Origin: Rhizobium herbae
Lineage (GTDB): Bacteria > Pseudomonadota > Alphaproteobacteria > Rhizobiales > Rhizobiaceae
Direction of reading: 5' to 3'
Length of the DNA: 64,000 bases
NCBI RefSeq assembly: GCF_019511375.1
Contig: NZ_JAEUAO010000001.1
Span: 620,001 to 684,000 of the forward strand
The translations under genes were made by a program, and so were the position numbers. Of this stretch, positions 36,005 to 45,415 are shown piece by piece. Below the pieces are notes generated by a model. The model was given only the letters and a program-made list of their open reading frames with translations, searched no databases and was not told where the DNA came from. Within the stretch, counting starts at the first letter, position 1, and each line of letters begins with the position of its first letter.

Positions 36005-37030
36005 ATGCGAGCGAAACAACTCACGAAATTTTTCACAATGGCGCTTCTCGCCAGCAGCATTCAGATCGGAGGATTGGGTTTCGCATTTGCCGATACGACG
36101 CTTCTCAATGTCTCCTACGACCCGACGCGCGAACTCTACAAGGATTTCAACGCAGCCTTCGCTGAAAAGTGGAAAGCGGACACGGGCGAGACGGTGACGA
36201 TCCAGGCGTCACACGGCGGCTCCGGCAAACAGGCACGTGCCGTCATCGATGGGCTGGAAGCGGACGTGGTGACATTGGCGCTCGAGGCCGACATCGACGC
36301 AATTGCCAAGGGAACCGGGAAGATTCCGGCGGACTGGAAGACGAAACTCGAGAACAACAGTTCTCCTTATACCTCGACCATCGTGTTCCTGGTGCGCAAG
36401 GGCAATCCGAAGGGCATCAAGGACTGGGGCGACCTGGTGAAGGACGATGTCCAGGTGATCACGCCGAACCCGAAGACCTCGGGTGGCGCACGCTGGAACT
36501 TCCTTGCGGCCTGGGCATGGGCACGCGCCGCCAATGGCGGCGATGACGCCAAGGCGCAGGAATACGTAACCCAGCTCTTCAAGCACGTGCCAGTGCTCGA
36601 CACCGGCGCGCGCGGCGCGACGACCACCTTCGTGCAACGTGGCCTCGGCGACGTTCTGCTCGCCTGGGAAAACGAAGCGTACCTCTCGCTCGAGGAACTC
36701 GGCCCGGACAATTTCGACATCGTCACGCCGTCCATCTCGATCAAGGCTGAGCCGCCGGTCGCGCTGGTAGACGGCAATGTCGATGCCAAGGGGACCCGCA
36801 AGGTGGCGGAAGCCTATCTGCAGTATCTCTATTCGGATGTCGGCCAGAAGCTTGTCGCAAAACACTACTATCGTCCCTTCAAACCGGAGGCCGCTGACCC
36901 CGAGGACATCAAACGTTTTGCGGATGTGAAGCTCGTCACTATTGACGAATTCGGCGGATGGAAGGAAGCTCAGCCAAAATATTTTGGGGACGGTGGGCTC
37001 TTTGACCAGATTTACAAGCCAGGACAATAA
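36005..37030 (+). CDS. sbp: Sulfate/thiosulfate ABC transporter binding protein
   Basis: 341 residues. A signal peptide ends GGLGFAFA, then DTTLLNVSYDPTRELYKDFNAAFAEKWK, the sulfate-binding protein family motif. SHGGSGKQARAVIDGLEADVVTLAL, NPKTSGGARWNFLAAWA and YRPF complete the anion site. It binds periplasmic sulfate and delivers it to CysTW. ACGGAGG precedes the ATG at 36005; an in-frame ATG at 35981 would spoil the signal. It is the first gene of sbp-cysT-cysW-cysA; the upstream 235 bases hold no other gene. Confidence 0.93.
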   Translation: MRAKQLTKFFTMALLASSIQIGGLGFAFADTTLLNVSYDPTRELYKDFNAAFAEKWKADTGETVTIQASHGGSGKQARAVIDGLEADVVTLALEADIDAIAKGTGKIPADWKTKLENNSSPYTSTIVFLVRKGNPKGIKDWGDLVKDDVQVITPNPKTSGGARWNFLAAWAWARAANGGDDAKAQEYVTQLFKHVPVLDTGARGATTTFVQRGLGDVLLAWENEAYLSLEELGPDNFDIVTPSISIKAEPPVALVDGNVDAKGTRKVAEAYLQYLYSDVGQKLVAKHYYRPFKPEAADPEDIKRFADVKLVTIDEFGGWKEAQPKYFGDGGLFDQIYKPGQ

Positions 37031-37036
37031 GACTGT

Positions 37037-37894
37037 ATGACCGCACGCACAGCTTCGCTGTGGCAAATCAGGCAGCCGAGCGTCATTCCGGGATTCGGAT
37101 TGGCGCTCGGCGTTACTTTGTCATGGCTCACTCTCATCATTCTCATTCCTCTTTCCGGCCTGGTGTGGCGCTCCAGCGCCTTGGGCTGGGCAACCTTCTG
37201 GGAACTGGCCACCGACCAACGCACTGTCAACGCCCTTCGCATCAGCTTCGGCACGGCCTTTCTAGCCGCGCTGATCAATGTGTTCTTCGGCGTCGTCCTC
37301 GCCTGGGTCCTGGTGCGCTACCGCTTTCCGGGTAAACGCGTGATCGACGCCATGGTCGACCTGCCGTTTGCTCTGCCGACCGCCGTTGCCGGCATTGCTC
37401 TGACGACGCTTTACGCGCCGAACGGCTGGATCGGCAGTCTTTTGACGCCACTCGGGATCAAGATCGCCTTCACGCCGCTCGGCATCGTTTTCGCGCTCGT
37501 CTTCGTCGGCCTGCCCTTCGTCGTCAGGACCGTGCAGCCGATCATGGAAGAAATAGACAAGGAAGTGGAGGAAGCCGCAGCGACGCTCGGTGCAAACCGG
37601 CTCCAGACGATCAGGCGCGTCCTGCTGCCGGGACTCGCCCCTGCGGTCCTTACCGGTTTTGCGCTGGCCTTCGCCCGCGGCGTCGGGGAATACGGCTCGG
37701 TCATCTTCATTGCCGGCAATCTTCCCTACGTTTCCGAAATTGCCCCGTTGCTGATCGTGATTCGCCTGGAGGAATTCGCCTATCCGGCCGCAACCGCAAT
37801 TGCCGCCGTCATGCTTGTCATTTCCTTCGCAATGCTGTTGATCATCAACATGATTCAGGCCTGGAGCAGACGGAGGTACGGCTATGGCGCATGA
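37037..37894 (+). CDS. cysT: Sulfate ABC transporter permease CysT
   Basis: 285 residues, six membrane helices. The cytoplasmic EAA loop reads [27 protein letters not shown], and [18 protein letters not shown] is typical of CysT/CysU. It forms the heterodimeric channel with CysW. It starts six bases after sbp and overlaps cysW by 11 bases. Confidence 0.93.
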   Translation: MTARTASLWQIRQPSVIPGFGLALGVTLSWLTLIILIPLSGLVWRSSALGWATFWELATDQRTVNALRISFGTAFLAALINVFFGVVLAWVLVRYRFPGKRVIDAMVDLPFALPTAVAGIALTTLYAPNGWIGSLLTPLGIKIAFTPLGIVFALVFVGLPFVVRTVQPIMEEIDKEVEEAAATLGANRLQTIRRVLLPGLAPAVLTGFALAFARGVGEYGSVIFIAGNLPYVSEIAPLLIVIRLEEFAYPAATAIAAVMLVISFAMLLIINMIQAWSRRRYGYGA

Positions 37895-38774
37895 TGGCAC
37901 AGCTTCACCGACCGGCACCACCAACACCGAACTCGTCCGCATCGCCACATCCGAGCATCGGCTGGCACGCTACGGGCTGATCGCTACGGCGCTCACCTTC
38001 GTCGGGCTCTTCCTCGTTCTGCCACTGGCGGCGGTATTCACCGAAGCCTTGCGCAACGGTCCCGGCGAGTTCCTGACCGTTCTGTCGGATCCCGAGACCT
38101 TTGCTGCGATCAAGCTGACACTGCTTGTCGCCGGCATCGCCGTGCCGCTCAATCTGGTTTTCGGCATCGCCGCCGCATGGGCGATCGCAAAGTTCGAGTT
38201 CAAGGGCAAGGCGTTTCTAACCACGCTGATCGACCTGCCCTTCTCGGTCTCCCCCGTTATTTCGGGTCTCGTGTTCGTTCTTTTGTTCGGCTCGCACAGC
38301 CTGCTCGGTCCCTGGCTGCAAAGCCATGGCATCCAGATCCTGTTTGCCGTGCCGGGCATCGTGCTTGCGACGGTCTTCGTCACCTTCCCCTTCGTCGCCC
38401 GCGAGCTGATCCCGCTGATGCAGGAACAGGGGACGAGCGATGAGGAAGCGGCATTGTCCCTGGGGGCAAGTGGCTGGCAGACCTTCTGGCATGTCACGCT
38501 GCCCAACATCAAATGGGGCCTGCTTTACGGTGTGCTGCTGTGCAACGCCCGCGCTATGGGCGAGTTCGGCGCAGTTTCCGTCGTTTCCGGCCACATCCGT
38601 GGCCTGACGAACACCATGCCGCTTCAGGTGGAAATCCTCTACAATGAGTATAATTTCGTTGCCGCCTTTGCGGTCGCAACGCTCCTCGCCCTGCTAGCCC
38701 TCGTCACCCTCGTTCTGAAGTCGCTGCTCGAAATGAAATACAGTGCCCAGATCGCTGCCAGCCGCCGGCACTGA
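37884..38774 (+). CDS. cysW: Sulfate ABC transporter permease CysW
   Basis: 296 residues with six membrane helices after a ~35-residue cytoplasmic N-terminus. The EAA loop is [28 protein letters not shown], followed by [38 protein letters not shown], characteristic of CysW. The ATG at 37884 overlaps the cysT end. Confidence 0.93.
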   Translation: MAHDGTASPTGTTNTELVRIATSEHRLARYGLIATALTFVGLFLVLPLAAVFTEALRNGPGEFLTVLSDPETFAAIKLTLLVAGIAVPLNLVFGIAAAWAIAKFEFKGKAFLTTLIDLPFSVSPVISGLVFVLLFGSHSLLGPWLQSHGIQILFAVPGIVLATVFVTFPFVARELIPLMQEQGTSDEEAALSLGASGWQTFWHVTLPNIKWGLLYGVLLCNARAMGEFGAVSVVSGHIRGLTNTMPLQVEILYNEYNFVAAFAVATLLALLALVTLVLKSLLEMKYSAQIAASRRH

Positions 38775-38788
38775 AAGGTCAAGTCTAC

Positions 38789-39823
38789 ATGGAAGTTCGC
38801 GTTCAAAACATACGCAAGGAATTCAGCCGCTTTCCTGCACTCAACGACGTGTCGCTCGATATCCGCTCGGGCGAACTGATCGCGTTGCTCGGCCCCTCCG
38901 GCTCCGGCAAGACGACGTTGTTGCGACTGATCGCAGGCCTTGAGAGCCCAACCGAGGGGACCGTCTATTTCGGCAACGAGGACGCTTCGCGCAAGACCGT
39001 GCAGGAGCGCAATATCGGCTTCGTGTTCCAGCATTATGCGCTGTTCCGACACATGACGGTGCTCGACAATGTTTCTTTCGGCCTGACGATCCGGCCGGCA
39101 AACCGCCGTCCTTCCAAGGCCGATATCCGCAAGCGGGCTCTGGAACTGCTCGATCTCGTGCAACTGAGCGGCCTGGAAAAGCGCTACCCGGCGCAGCTTT
39201 CCGGCGGTCAGCGCCAGCGCGTGGCGCTTGCCCGTGCCATGGCGGTGGAGCCGAATGTCCTGCTTCTCGACGAACCCTTCGGCGCGCTCGACGCGCAGGT
39301 GCGCAAGGAACTGCGCCGCTGGCTACGCGAAATCCATGATCGCACCGGCCACACCACGGTCTTCGTGACGCACGACCAGGACGAGGCGCTGGAACTCGCC
39401 GACCGCGTCGTCGTCATGAGCAAGGGCAAGATCGAGCAGATCGGAACGCCTGACGAAATCTACGACACGCCGAACTCACCCTTCGTCTTCGGCTTCATCG
39501 GCCAGTCGAACATTCTTCCGGTTCGTGTCGAAAACGGCCAGCTCTGGCTCGAAGACCGCTCGATCGGCGTCAGCGCACCTGGAGAAGCGGACGGCCCCGC
39601 GCAACTCTATTTCCGCCCGCACGACGTTGAACTGCTCGACGGCGGCGGCTGCATCGCCGGCATCGTCGTTCAGACCCGGCGCGTTGCCGGAACGCGCCAC
39701 GTCGAGCTCGACGTTGGCGGCGCCAATACAACGGTCGAAATCGAACTGCCTCCGGAAAAGGCAACTTCCGACCGGTCCCGCCTCGCCTTCAGGCCGACCC
39801 GGTGGAAGCTGTTTCGCGACTGA
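38789..39823 (+). CDS. cysA: Sulfate ABC transporter ATP-binding protein CysA
   Basis: 344 residues. Walker [11 protein letters not shown]-loop [14 protein letters not shown], signature [16 protein letters not shown], Walker [14 protein letters not shown] and switch His in [11 protein letters not shown]. The C-terminal ~110 residues form the TOBE-like regulatory domain of CysA ([11 protein letters not shown]). It drives sulfate import by the sbp-cysTW complex and ends the operon. Confidence 0.95.
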   Translation: MEVRVQNIRKEFSRFPALNDVSLDIRSGELIALLGPSGSGKTTLLRLIAGLESPTEGTVYFGNEDASRKTVQERNIGFVFQHYALFRHMTVLDNVSFGLTIRPANRRPSKADIRKRALELLDLVQLSGLEKRYPAQLSGGQRQRVALARAMAVEPNVLLLDEPFGALDAQVRKELRRWLREIHDRTGHTTVFVTHDQDEALELADRVVVMSKGKIEQIGTPDEIYDTPNSPFVFGFIGQSNILPVRVENGQLWLEDRSIGVSAPGEADGPAQLYFRPHDVELLDGGGCIAGIVVQTRRVAGTRHVELDVGGANTTVEIELPPEKATSDRSRLAFRPTRWKLFRD

Positions 39824-39843
39824 CGAAAGTGTAAGCCGTGACA

Positions 39844-39863
39844 CACCGGGGAAAGCCCCGGTG
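39844..39863 (+). terminator. Hairpin after cysA
   Basis: CACCGGGG (39844-39851) pairs with CCCCGGTG (39856-39863) around AAAG, 20 bases after the cysA stop. Only a weak T content follows, so termination is probable rather than certain. Confidence 0.55.
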
Positions 39864-40017
39864 ACCGTGACGTTTGCCGCAGCCGCAGATCACCGCATTT
39901 CCTCGCCCACGACAAATAGCTGTTACTTTGACGCGTGCCCTCACAAGAATAGCTTGATCCGTGGGGCCGAGCCGTCGCATCCTCTCGGCTATCATGTTGA
40001 TCTCTGTGGGGCGCGGG

Positions 40018-42066
40018 ATGAACTATAGACGCGAAATCGACGGGCTGAGATCGATTGCGGTCATTCCGGTGGTGTTGTTCCACGCCGGCTTCCAGCAGTT
40101 CAGCGGCGGCTTTGTCGGTGTCGATATCTTCTTTGTCATCAGCGGCTATCTGATAACCTCCATTATCATCGCGGAACGAGAAAGAGACAGTTTCTCGCTG
40201 CTGAAATTCTACGAGCGTCGGGCGCGCCGCATCCTTCCCGTGCTCTTCTTCGTCCTGTCGTGCTGCCTGCCGTTTGCCTGGGCCTGGATGCTGCCTGACC
40301 AGATGACGAGCTTCGCCACAAGCATCATCTCCGTTTGCCTGTTCGCTTCGAATTTCTTTTTCTGGGGCGAGAGCGGCGGCTATTTCGCCGCGGCTTCGGA
40401 AGAGCAGCCGCTGCTGCACACCTGGAGCCTGGCGGTGGAAGAGCAGTACTACATGCTGTTCCCATTGTTGGTGATACTGATCTGGCGGTTCGGCCGCCGG
40501 GCGCTGATCGGTGCCATTTCCGTGATCGCCGTCGCCAGCCTGCTGCTTGCCCAATACGGTTCGCAGAATTTTGCGACCGCGAATTTCTACCTGCCGCACA
40601 CGCGCGCCTGGGAACTGCTGGCGGGATCGCTCTGCGCGTTCGCGCTGAGTGGCGGTCGGCAATACAAAAGCAACATTCTCGCCGTGACGGGACTGGCGAT
40701 CATCCTCTTCTCGGTCTTCGCCTACGATCAGACGACCCCCTTTCCGTCCCTTTATGCGCTCGTCCCCGTTCTTGGCGCCGCCCTGGTCATCCTGTTCGGG
40801 TCGGAGGAGACGATAGCGGCGCGCCTGCTCTCGATGCGCCCCATGGTCGGCATCGGCCTGATCAGCTACAGCCTCTACCTCTGGCATCAGCCGGTGTTCG
40901 CCTTCGCGCGCATCCGCAGCCTGACCGAGCCTTCGGCGCTGATGATGGGCCTGCTTGCACTTGGCTGCTTTCCCCTCGCCTATCTTTCCTGGCGTTTCGT
41001 CGAGACGCCGTTCCGCAAGGGCGCCAAGACAGTTCTCTTGCCGAAACCGGTCCATATTCTGGCCGCCGCCGCCGTCACGGCCTGCCTGTTCATCGGACTG
41101 GGCTTTTACGGCCTTTCCAATGGCGGCCTGCAGTTCCGCTTGCCCCGTGAGGCACAGATCGCCCTTGCCCAGGAACGCCATGACCCTATCATGGACACAT
41201 GCCTGTTCGACAAGGGCGAGGCGTCCCTGCCCCACCCGGTTCGAGACTGCCTGACCAAGAATTCGGCCGCCAGCAAGACAATCCTGATCGGCGATTCTCA
41301 TGCTGCCGCGCTCGCCGGAGAAGCGCTCCGCGCCTTCGAAGCCAAGAACCTCGACCTCTATGTGATGACCCATTCGGCGTGCGTCGGGTTTTCCGGATTC
41401 TACGTTTCCAGTCCAAAATACCGGTTGCGCTGCAATTCCTTTTTCACCGGCATAGAGGACTATATTCGAAAGAGCGATACGACGACGATTGTCATGGCGA
41501 GCCGCTGGAGCCTTTATGTCGACGGGACGCCATTCGACAATGGCGAGGGCGGCGTCGAGCTACTGAAACCGACCTATGTCGACCTCTTCGACCGGTTGGG
41601 CGAGCAGACGAGCCAGGACGATCCGTCGCGCAAGGCCCGGGTATTGAAACAATACGTGGAGGATATCCGGAGCCATCTCGATGGCGGCCACAATGTGGTG
41701 CTCGTCTATCCGATACCCGAGGCCGGCTGGAACGTGCCGGAACTCGTGGCGAAAAGCGCGATGACCGGCCGCACGGACCTGCAACTCAGCACCAGCTTTG
41801 AACGCTATCTGCAGCGAAACCACGCGGTCATCGCCGCCTTCGACGGCATTTCCCATCCCAATCTCTTTCGCGTGAAACCGGCCGATTTCCTTTGCGGCAC
41901 ATTCGTTGAGGAACGCTGCATCAACAGCGTCGACGCCGACAAGGTTTTCTACTTCGATGATGATCACCTGTCGGATGCCGGCGCCGCACTGGTCGTTCCG
42001 GCTCTGTTGGAAGCTGTGCAAAAGATCGGGGAGCGAGAGGTGGGGCCGACGCTCGTCAAGCAGTAG
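40018..42066 (+). CDS. OafA-type acyltransferase with SGNH esterase domain
   Basis: 682 residues. The N-terminal Acyl_transf_3 membrane domain (~1-370, ten helices) has YRREIDGLRSIAVIPVVLFHAGF (catalytic His), GGFVGVDIFFVISGYLITSII and LHTWSLAVEEQYYMLFP. The C-terminal periplasmic SGNH hydrolase domain has GDSH at 425-428 and DDDH ending in H650. Such fusions O-acetylate surface polysaccharides (LPS O-antigen, EPS, peptidoglycan). The start at 40018 gives the family's MNYRxEIDGLR opening; an upstream in-frame start at 39961 adds nothing recognisable. It lies alone behind the sulfate operon. Confidence 0.9.
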   Translation: MNYRREIDGLRSIAVIPVVLFHAGFQQFSGGFVGVDIFFVISGYLITSIIIAERERDSFSLLKFYERRARRILPVLFFVLSCCLPFAWAWMLPDQMTSFATSIISVCLFASNFFFWGESGGYFAAASEEQPLLHTWSLAVEEQYYMLFPLLVILIWRFGRRALIGAISVIAVASLLLAQYGSQNFATANFYLPHTRAWELLAGSLCAFALSGGRQYKSNILAVTGLAIILFSVFAYDQTTPFPSLYALVPVLGAALVILFGSEETIAARLLSMRPMVGIGLISYSLYLWHQPVFAFARIRSLTEPSALMMGLLALGCFPLAYLSWRFVETPFRKGAKTVLLPKPVHILAAAAVTACLFIGLGFYGLSNGGLQFRLPREAQIALAQERHDPIMDTCLFDKGEASLPHPVRDCLTKNSAASKTILIGDSHAAALAGEALRAFEAKNLDLYVMTHSACVGFSGFYVSSPKYRLRCNSFFTGIEDYIRKSDTTTIVMASRWSLYVDGTPFDNGEGGVELLKPTYVDLFDRLGEQTSQDDPSRKARVLKQYVEDIRSHLDGGHNVVLVYPIPEAGWNVPELVAKSAMTGRTDLQLSTSFERYLQRNHAVIAAFDGISHPNLFRVKPADFLCGTFVEERCINSVDADKVFYFDDDHLSDAGAALVVPALLEAVQKIGEREVGPTLVKQ

Positions 42067-42225
42067 ACCGCGATACCTGCCTGTGCGTGCGCACTAGGCG
42101 GCGGGAAAACTTCGCCGCGTTCACCGAACATGTCTTAGTGAATGGCGACGTCTTGAAAAGGCGCTAAACTGCAGCCGACCGTCACGCAATCGGGGCATGC
42201 ACCCCCACCCTCAGGAGGAAGCGCC

Positions 42226-42456
42226 ATGACGAACACCAGCGCGCATATGAACGTTCTCTGTGCCAAGGATATCGACACGCTGCGGCTCGTTTTCGACCGG
42301 TTTTGTGAGACCCATCAGAGAGCACGCTCGGACACTGAGATGGAGATTTGCGCCAATATCCTGGTCCGGCTCTACCAGAGCGGCGAACGGGACCTTGCGG
42401 CTTTGACGACCGCCTGCGAAAACGCCCTGCGTCGCGACATTGCCATAAGGGCTTGA
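42226..42456 (+). CDS. Small unknown helical protein
   Basis: 76 residues, soluble, helical: LRLVFDRFCETHQRARSDTEMEICANILVRLYQSGERDLAALTTAC. CAGGAGGAAG lies before the ATG, an excellent ribosome binding site. Short helical proteins of this composition occur widely in rhizobia without known role. Nothing else is visible between the acyltransferase and this gene. Confidence 0.65.
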   Translation: MTNTSAHMNVLCAKDIDTLRLVFDRFCETHQRARSDTEMEICANILVRLYQSGERDLAALTTACENALRRDIAIRA

Positions 42457-42472
42457 ATGAATGGGAGTTCCG

Positions 42473-42638
42473 CTACCGGGTCTGCTCGGCGGCATCTTCC
42501 GGCGCGACGACAAGAGGATCCGGGGGCGTCGTCTTTTTGGTGATTTCGTCCGGCGCATAATGTCGCACGACCAGCACACTGAGAATCGAGCCGACGATAA
42601 AGCCGATCACGGCGATCATGAGTGCGCGAGAGGACATG
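42473..42638 (-). pseudogene. Frameshifted small single-pass membrane protein
   Basis: Behind GGAGGAAC an ATG (42638) opens MSSRALMIAVIGF. At a run of four A on the plus strand (42599-42602) the hydrophobic sequence continues only in the next frame, as IVGSILSVLVVRHYAPDEI, and ends at 42473 with a normal hydrophilic tail. Removing one base of the run joins both halves into a typical ~55-residue membrane peptide. So this is a one-base insertion, a sequencing error, or slippage. Confidence 0.6.
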
Positions 42639-42732
42639 TCCGTTCCTCCAGACGAACCCTCGACGACCGGGCTTTGATGCCCTGCCGGACCGCGTTTCCC
42701 GGGCGCGGGCCGGACTTTTCTAGAACCGGCGC

Positions 42733-43338
42733 CTATTCATAGATATAGACGATCCGGCGGCTCTGCGGATCGACCAGTATCGGCCGGTCATTGATCCGGA
42801 CATAGCTGTACCGGTAGTTCGGAACCGCGGAGATCACCACGTCACTCGGCAAGGTGGCGCCGACTACGATGTCTCCGTCATAGGCAGCCGGATCCACCGG
42901 CGTGCGCTCGATATAGGTAATCACTTCCGGCGGCGGCACGATGGTGCCAACCCTGCCGATCATTTCATCGCCCGGCGCAGGATCGGCAGGTCCGGCAATG
43001 CTGCCCGTCTGCTCGTAGGTGACGACCGGCACACCCAGATCAACGCGGTGTTCCCGAACGACGACCGGCGCACCATTGTAGTCCACAGTCAGTTCCTGGG
43101 CGAAAACCCAGCCACGCATGCCGTTGACATCGATGCGGCACCAATTCTCGCCGTCGAGGCAGCCGTCAAGCACTGCCGAGCTGCCGCGCGTCGCGATCCC
43201 AACGGACGGATATTCCGTACCGGGGCCGGAATAGACCGTAAGGTCGGTTGCCGTCGTCGCCAGCATGGCAGCTTTCGCGAGCCCTGCGCCTGCGAGCAGC
43301 AAGGCACCGGCAAGCAAGGAGTTTGAAATCCACCGCAT
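42733..43338 (-). CDS. Exported SH3-domain protein with DUF1236-like C-terminus
   Basis: 201 residues: signal peptide (…LLLAGAGLAKA), bacterial SH3 domain (~25-90: ATTATDLTVYSGPGTEYPSVGIATRGSSAVLDGCLDGENWCRI, GMRGWVFAQEL), and a C-terminal region ending AVPNYRYSYVRINDRPILVDPQSRRIVYIYE, the DUF1236 pattern common in Rhizobiales. It is probably periplasmic and cell-wall associated; no activity is known. The next 441 bases upstream hold only a gene remnant. Confidence 0.8.
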   Translation of the reverse strand: MRWISNSLLAGALLLAGAGLAKAAMLATTATDLTVYSGPGTEYPSVGIATRGSSAVLDGCLDGENWCRIDVNGMRGWVFAQELTVDYNGAPVVVREHRVDLGVPVVTYEQTGSIAGPADPAPGDEMIGRVGTIVPPPEVITYIERTPVDPAAYDGDIVVGATLPSDVVISAVPNYRYSYVRINDRPILVDPQSRRIVYIYE

Positions 43339-43509
43339 TGTTCTTGATCCTAAATTGAACGGTGAGTCCCAAACGCCTGACCAGCCCGCAAGGTTCCCTA
43401 AAGCGGTTCATTCGGAGCCTGGCTGGCCGCCTTTTTTCGAACCCCGCCGCAGCGTCGAGATTCTTCGGTTCGACAGGTGCTCGCCTACTGTTCCTCGAAC
43501 TTGACCATC

Positions 43510-43748
43510 GTCCCACCGCCGCCTGATCGGTGGGAAAAACCTCAATCCGCGAACGTCGACGAACACCGGCAGCTCTATGGCGTGCGCGATGATTGAAGCG
43601 ATGTTTGCCGGCTGTATGGGACGGCAGCCGTCGTAGAACTCCCGGGCTTGATTGCCAGCCATGGCGGTTGGGTAAAGGTCTGTCTGCACCCGCCCGGGCA
43701 GGTCAGATGCATCGGCGCCTTGAGATTGACAGCGTACTGCGGGCGCAT
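43510..43748 (-). pseudogene. Remnant of a short-chain dehydrogenase
   Basis: Two fragments of one SDR are visible on the minus strand in different frames. An upstream piece (QYAVNLKAPMHLT, about 43701-43740) is followed directly by a C-terminal piece (PGRVQTDLYPTAMAGN, then RPIQPANIASIIAHAIELP and VFVDV, about 43545-43702). The segment that should carry the catalytic Tyr-x-x-x-Lys is missing, so a deletion of roughly 70 codons has fused them. The surrounding 43339-43779 gap shows no intact gene. Confidence 0.6.
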
Positions 43749-43779
43749 CGAAAATTTCTGGCGATGGGACGGGTAACGC

Positions 43780-44202
43780 TCACTCGCGCATAAACGTCTG
43801 CATTTCCTCCTGTGTGACCTTGGCGTTCTTGTCGGCATCCACCCTGTCGAAGATTCGCTTATGAATGGTGGACACTTCCTCGAACGAGAGAGCCCCGTCC
43901 CCATCGGCATCCGCGATTGCGAACATGATCTTCATCATGTGCCCGCGCATCGCGCGCATGGGCATTCCGCCCATCATACCGGGATGCATCATGTTGCGGC
44001 CCATCATGCCGAACTGACCAGACTGTGTTCCCTGGTCCTGTCCCGCGTCACCGCTGGCATCAGGCGTTTGCGTAGCCTGGCCGGAGTTTGCCTCAGGATG
44101 ATGTGGATCTGCGTCGTCTGTCTGCGCACCGACAACGGATGTCGAACCGATGGCAATCAGCGCGAACACGATAACTCCGCGCGTCAACTTGGCCGATGTC
44201 AT
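43780..44202 (-). CDS. Exported EF-hand protein with Met-rich linker
   Basis: 140 residues. A signal peptide (…STSVVGA) is followed by an acidic region, a Met/Gly-rich stretch with repeated MM/HM (FGMMGRNMMHPGMMGGMPM), and two EF-hand loops, DADGDGALSFEE and DADKNAKVTQEE. It should bind calcium in the periplasm; the Met-rich part could bind copper(I), which is inference. No FixK box is seen upstream. Confidence 0.8.
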   Translation of the reverse strand: MTSAKLTRGVIVFALIAIGSTSVVGAQTDDADPHHPEANSGQATQTPDASGDAGQDQGTQSGQFGMMGRNMMHPGMMGGMPMRAMRGHMMKIMFAIADADGDGALSFEEVSTIHKRIFDRVDADKNAKVTQEEMQTFMRE

Positions 44203-44393
44203 TTCGTTCTCCTTCTCAAGGTGATTGTCTACGTCATCGATGGTCCTGGCTTTGGCTCGGTCGTGTTCTCCTCCGCTGCCACTTGCTTCAATGATACGCT
44301 AGCTGCGAAACTGCGCATTGCGCCAGATCAAGCGATCCACGGCATCGCCCCGCGAGGCATCTGGCAAACGGCACGACGCTCCTTCCCGACAGC

Positions 44394-45215
44394 CTAGTGT
44401 GACATGAGAATGGGCATTGAGAGATCTGTCAGGAATGAACGCGTGACGCCGCCGAGAATGAATTCACGCAGCCTTGAGTGCCCAAAGGCACCGGCCACCA
44501 ACAAGTCGGCATGTTTTTCCGTTGCGACCGATTGAATGGCGGCAGCGGCACTGTCGCCATTTACGTGGAGGGTGATGACTTCGACCCTCAGACCGCTCTT
44601 GCTGAGCGTTTCTGCCAAACGGTCGCGGATGTCTTCGTCGATCAATTTGTCGTCCGTGACGGACACGAGTACGACGCTTGAACACTTTTCCAGGAAATAT
44701 CGCGCCCCGGTCACTGCTCTTGCAGCCGTCGCGCTGCCATCCCACGCGATCGCGATTGTCTCGATACGTCCAGGGCAGCTTGCGGCGGGGAAGATGACCG
44801 CCGGGCGACCACCGTCGAAAAGAACGCTCTCAATCAACGACCTGGCTGTCGGAACCAATTCCAGTATCGAAAAATCATACGCCCGTGACAATTGGGCGAC
44901 CCGTTCGCCGACCAGGGGTTGCTTTGCCTCAAATGGCGCCACTGTCACGTCCTGCTGAGCAGTGTTCGCTAGCGTTCGGAGCTTTTCCGTCAAAGCCTTA
45001 GCGCGTCGGCGGCTAAGTTGGTCTGCATCATGGACCATTTTCTCAACATCAACAATTGTGGGAAACGGGTGGGATATCCTGGGTATTCTCACCTGCAGGA
45101 CACTGGCACTCAGCGTGGCCCCCTGGTGGCGCGACAATTCAAGTGCGTTTTCAATGATCCAGTCGGAGCAGGTATCCGGATAGGTGATCAGCGGCAGATG
45201 AAATTGCGCTTTCAT
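44394..45215 (-). CDS. Tandem universal stress protein (UspA)
   Basis: 273 residues, two Usp domains. The C-terminal one keeps the nucleotide loop GAFGHSRLREFILGGVTRSFL; the N-terminal one is degenerate. The start MKAQFHLPLI at 45215 is preceded by GGGAGGAC; an in-frame ATG at 45242 lacks this. A perfect FixK box lies 75 bases upstream, so expression should rise at low oxygen. The paralogue at 51.7 kb has the same length and a similar C-terminus. Confidence 0.88.
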   Translation of the reverse strand: MKAQFHLPLITYPDTCSDWIIENALELSRHQGATLSASVLQVRIPRISHPFPTIVDVEKMVHDADQLSRRRAKALTEKLRTLANTAQQDVTVAPFEAKQPLVGERVAQLSRAYDFSILELVPTARSLIESVLFDGGRPAVIFPAASCPGRIETIAIAWDGSATAARAVTGARYFLEKCSSVVLVSVTDDKLIDEDIRDRLAETLSKSGLRVEVITLHVNGDSAAAAIQSVATEKHADLLVAGAFGHSRLREFILGGVTRSFLTDLSMPILMSH

Positions 45216-45290
45216 GAACCCGTCCTCCCAAACCGAGCGCATCGAAGATGCACTTTATTGAAGAATAATTCACGCGAAGCCTTCCGTCAT

Positions 45291-45304
45291 TGATGCCGGT
45301 CAAG
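45291..45304. promoter_or_regulatory. FixK/FNR box upstream of uspA-1
   Basis: TTGATGCCGGTCAA, a perfect TTGA-N6-TCAA, 75 bases before the Usp start at 45215. Confidence 0.8.
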
Positions 45305-45415
45305 TGAAGCGACGCAGATGCTGGTCGGTCTCGATGTTGACGAGAGGGTCGGCGCGCAGCCGTACGCCGGCGAGGTGGAACGGATCAAGCGCCGTCCACC
45401 TGCCCCCCTCTGTCG

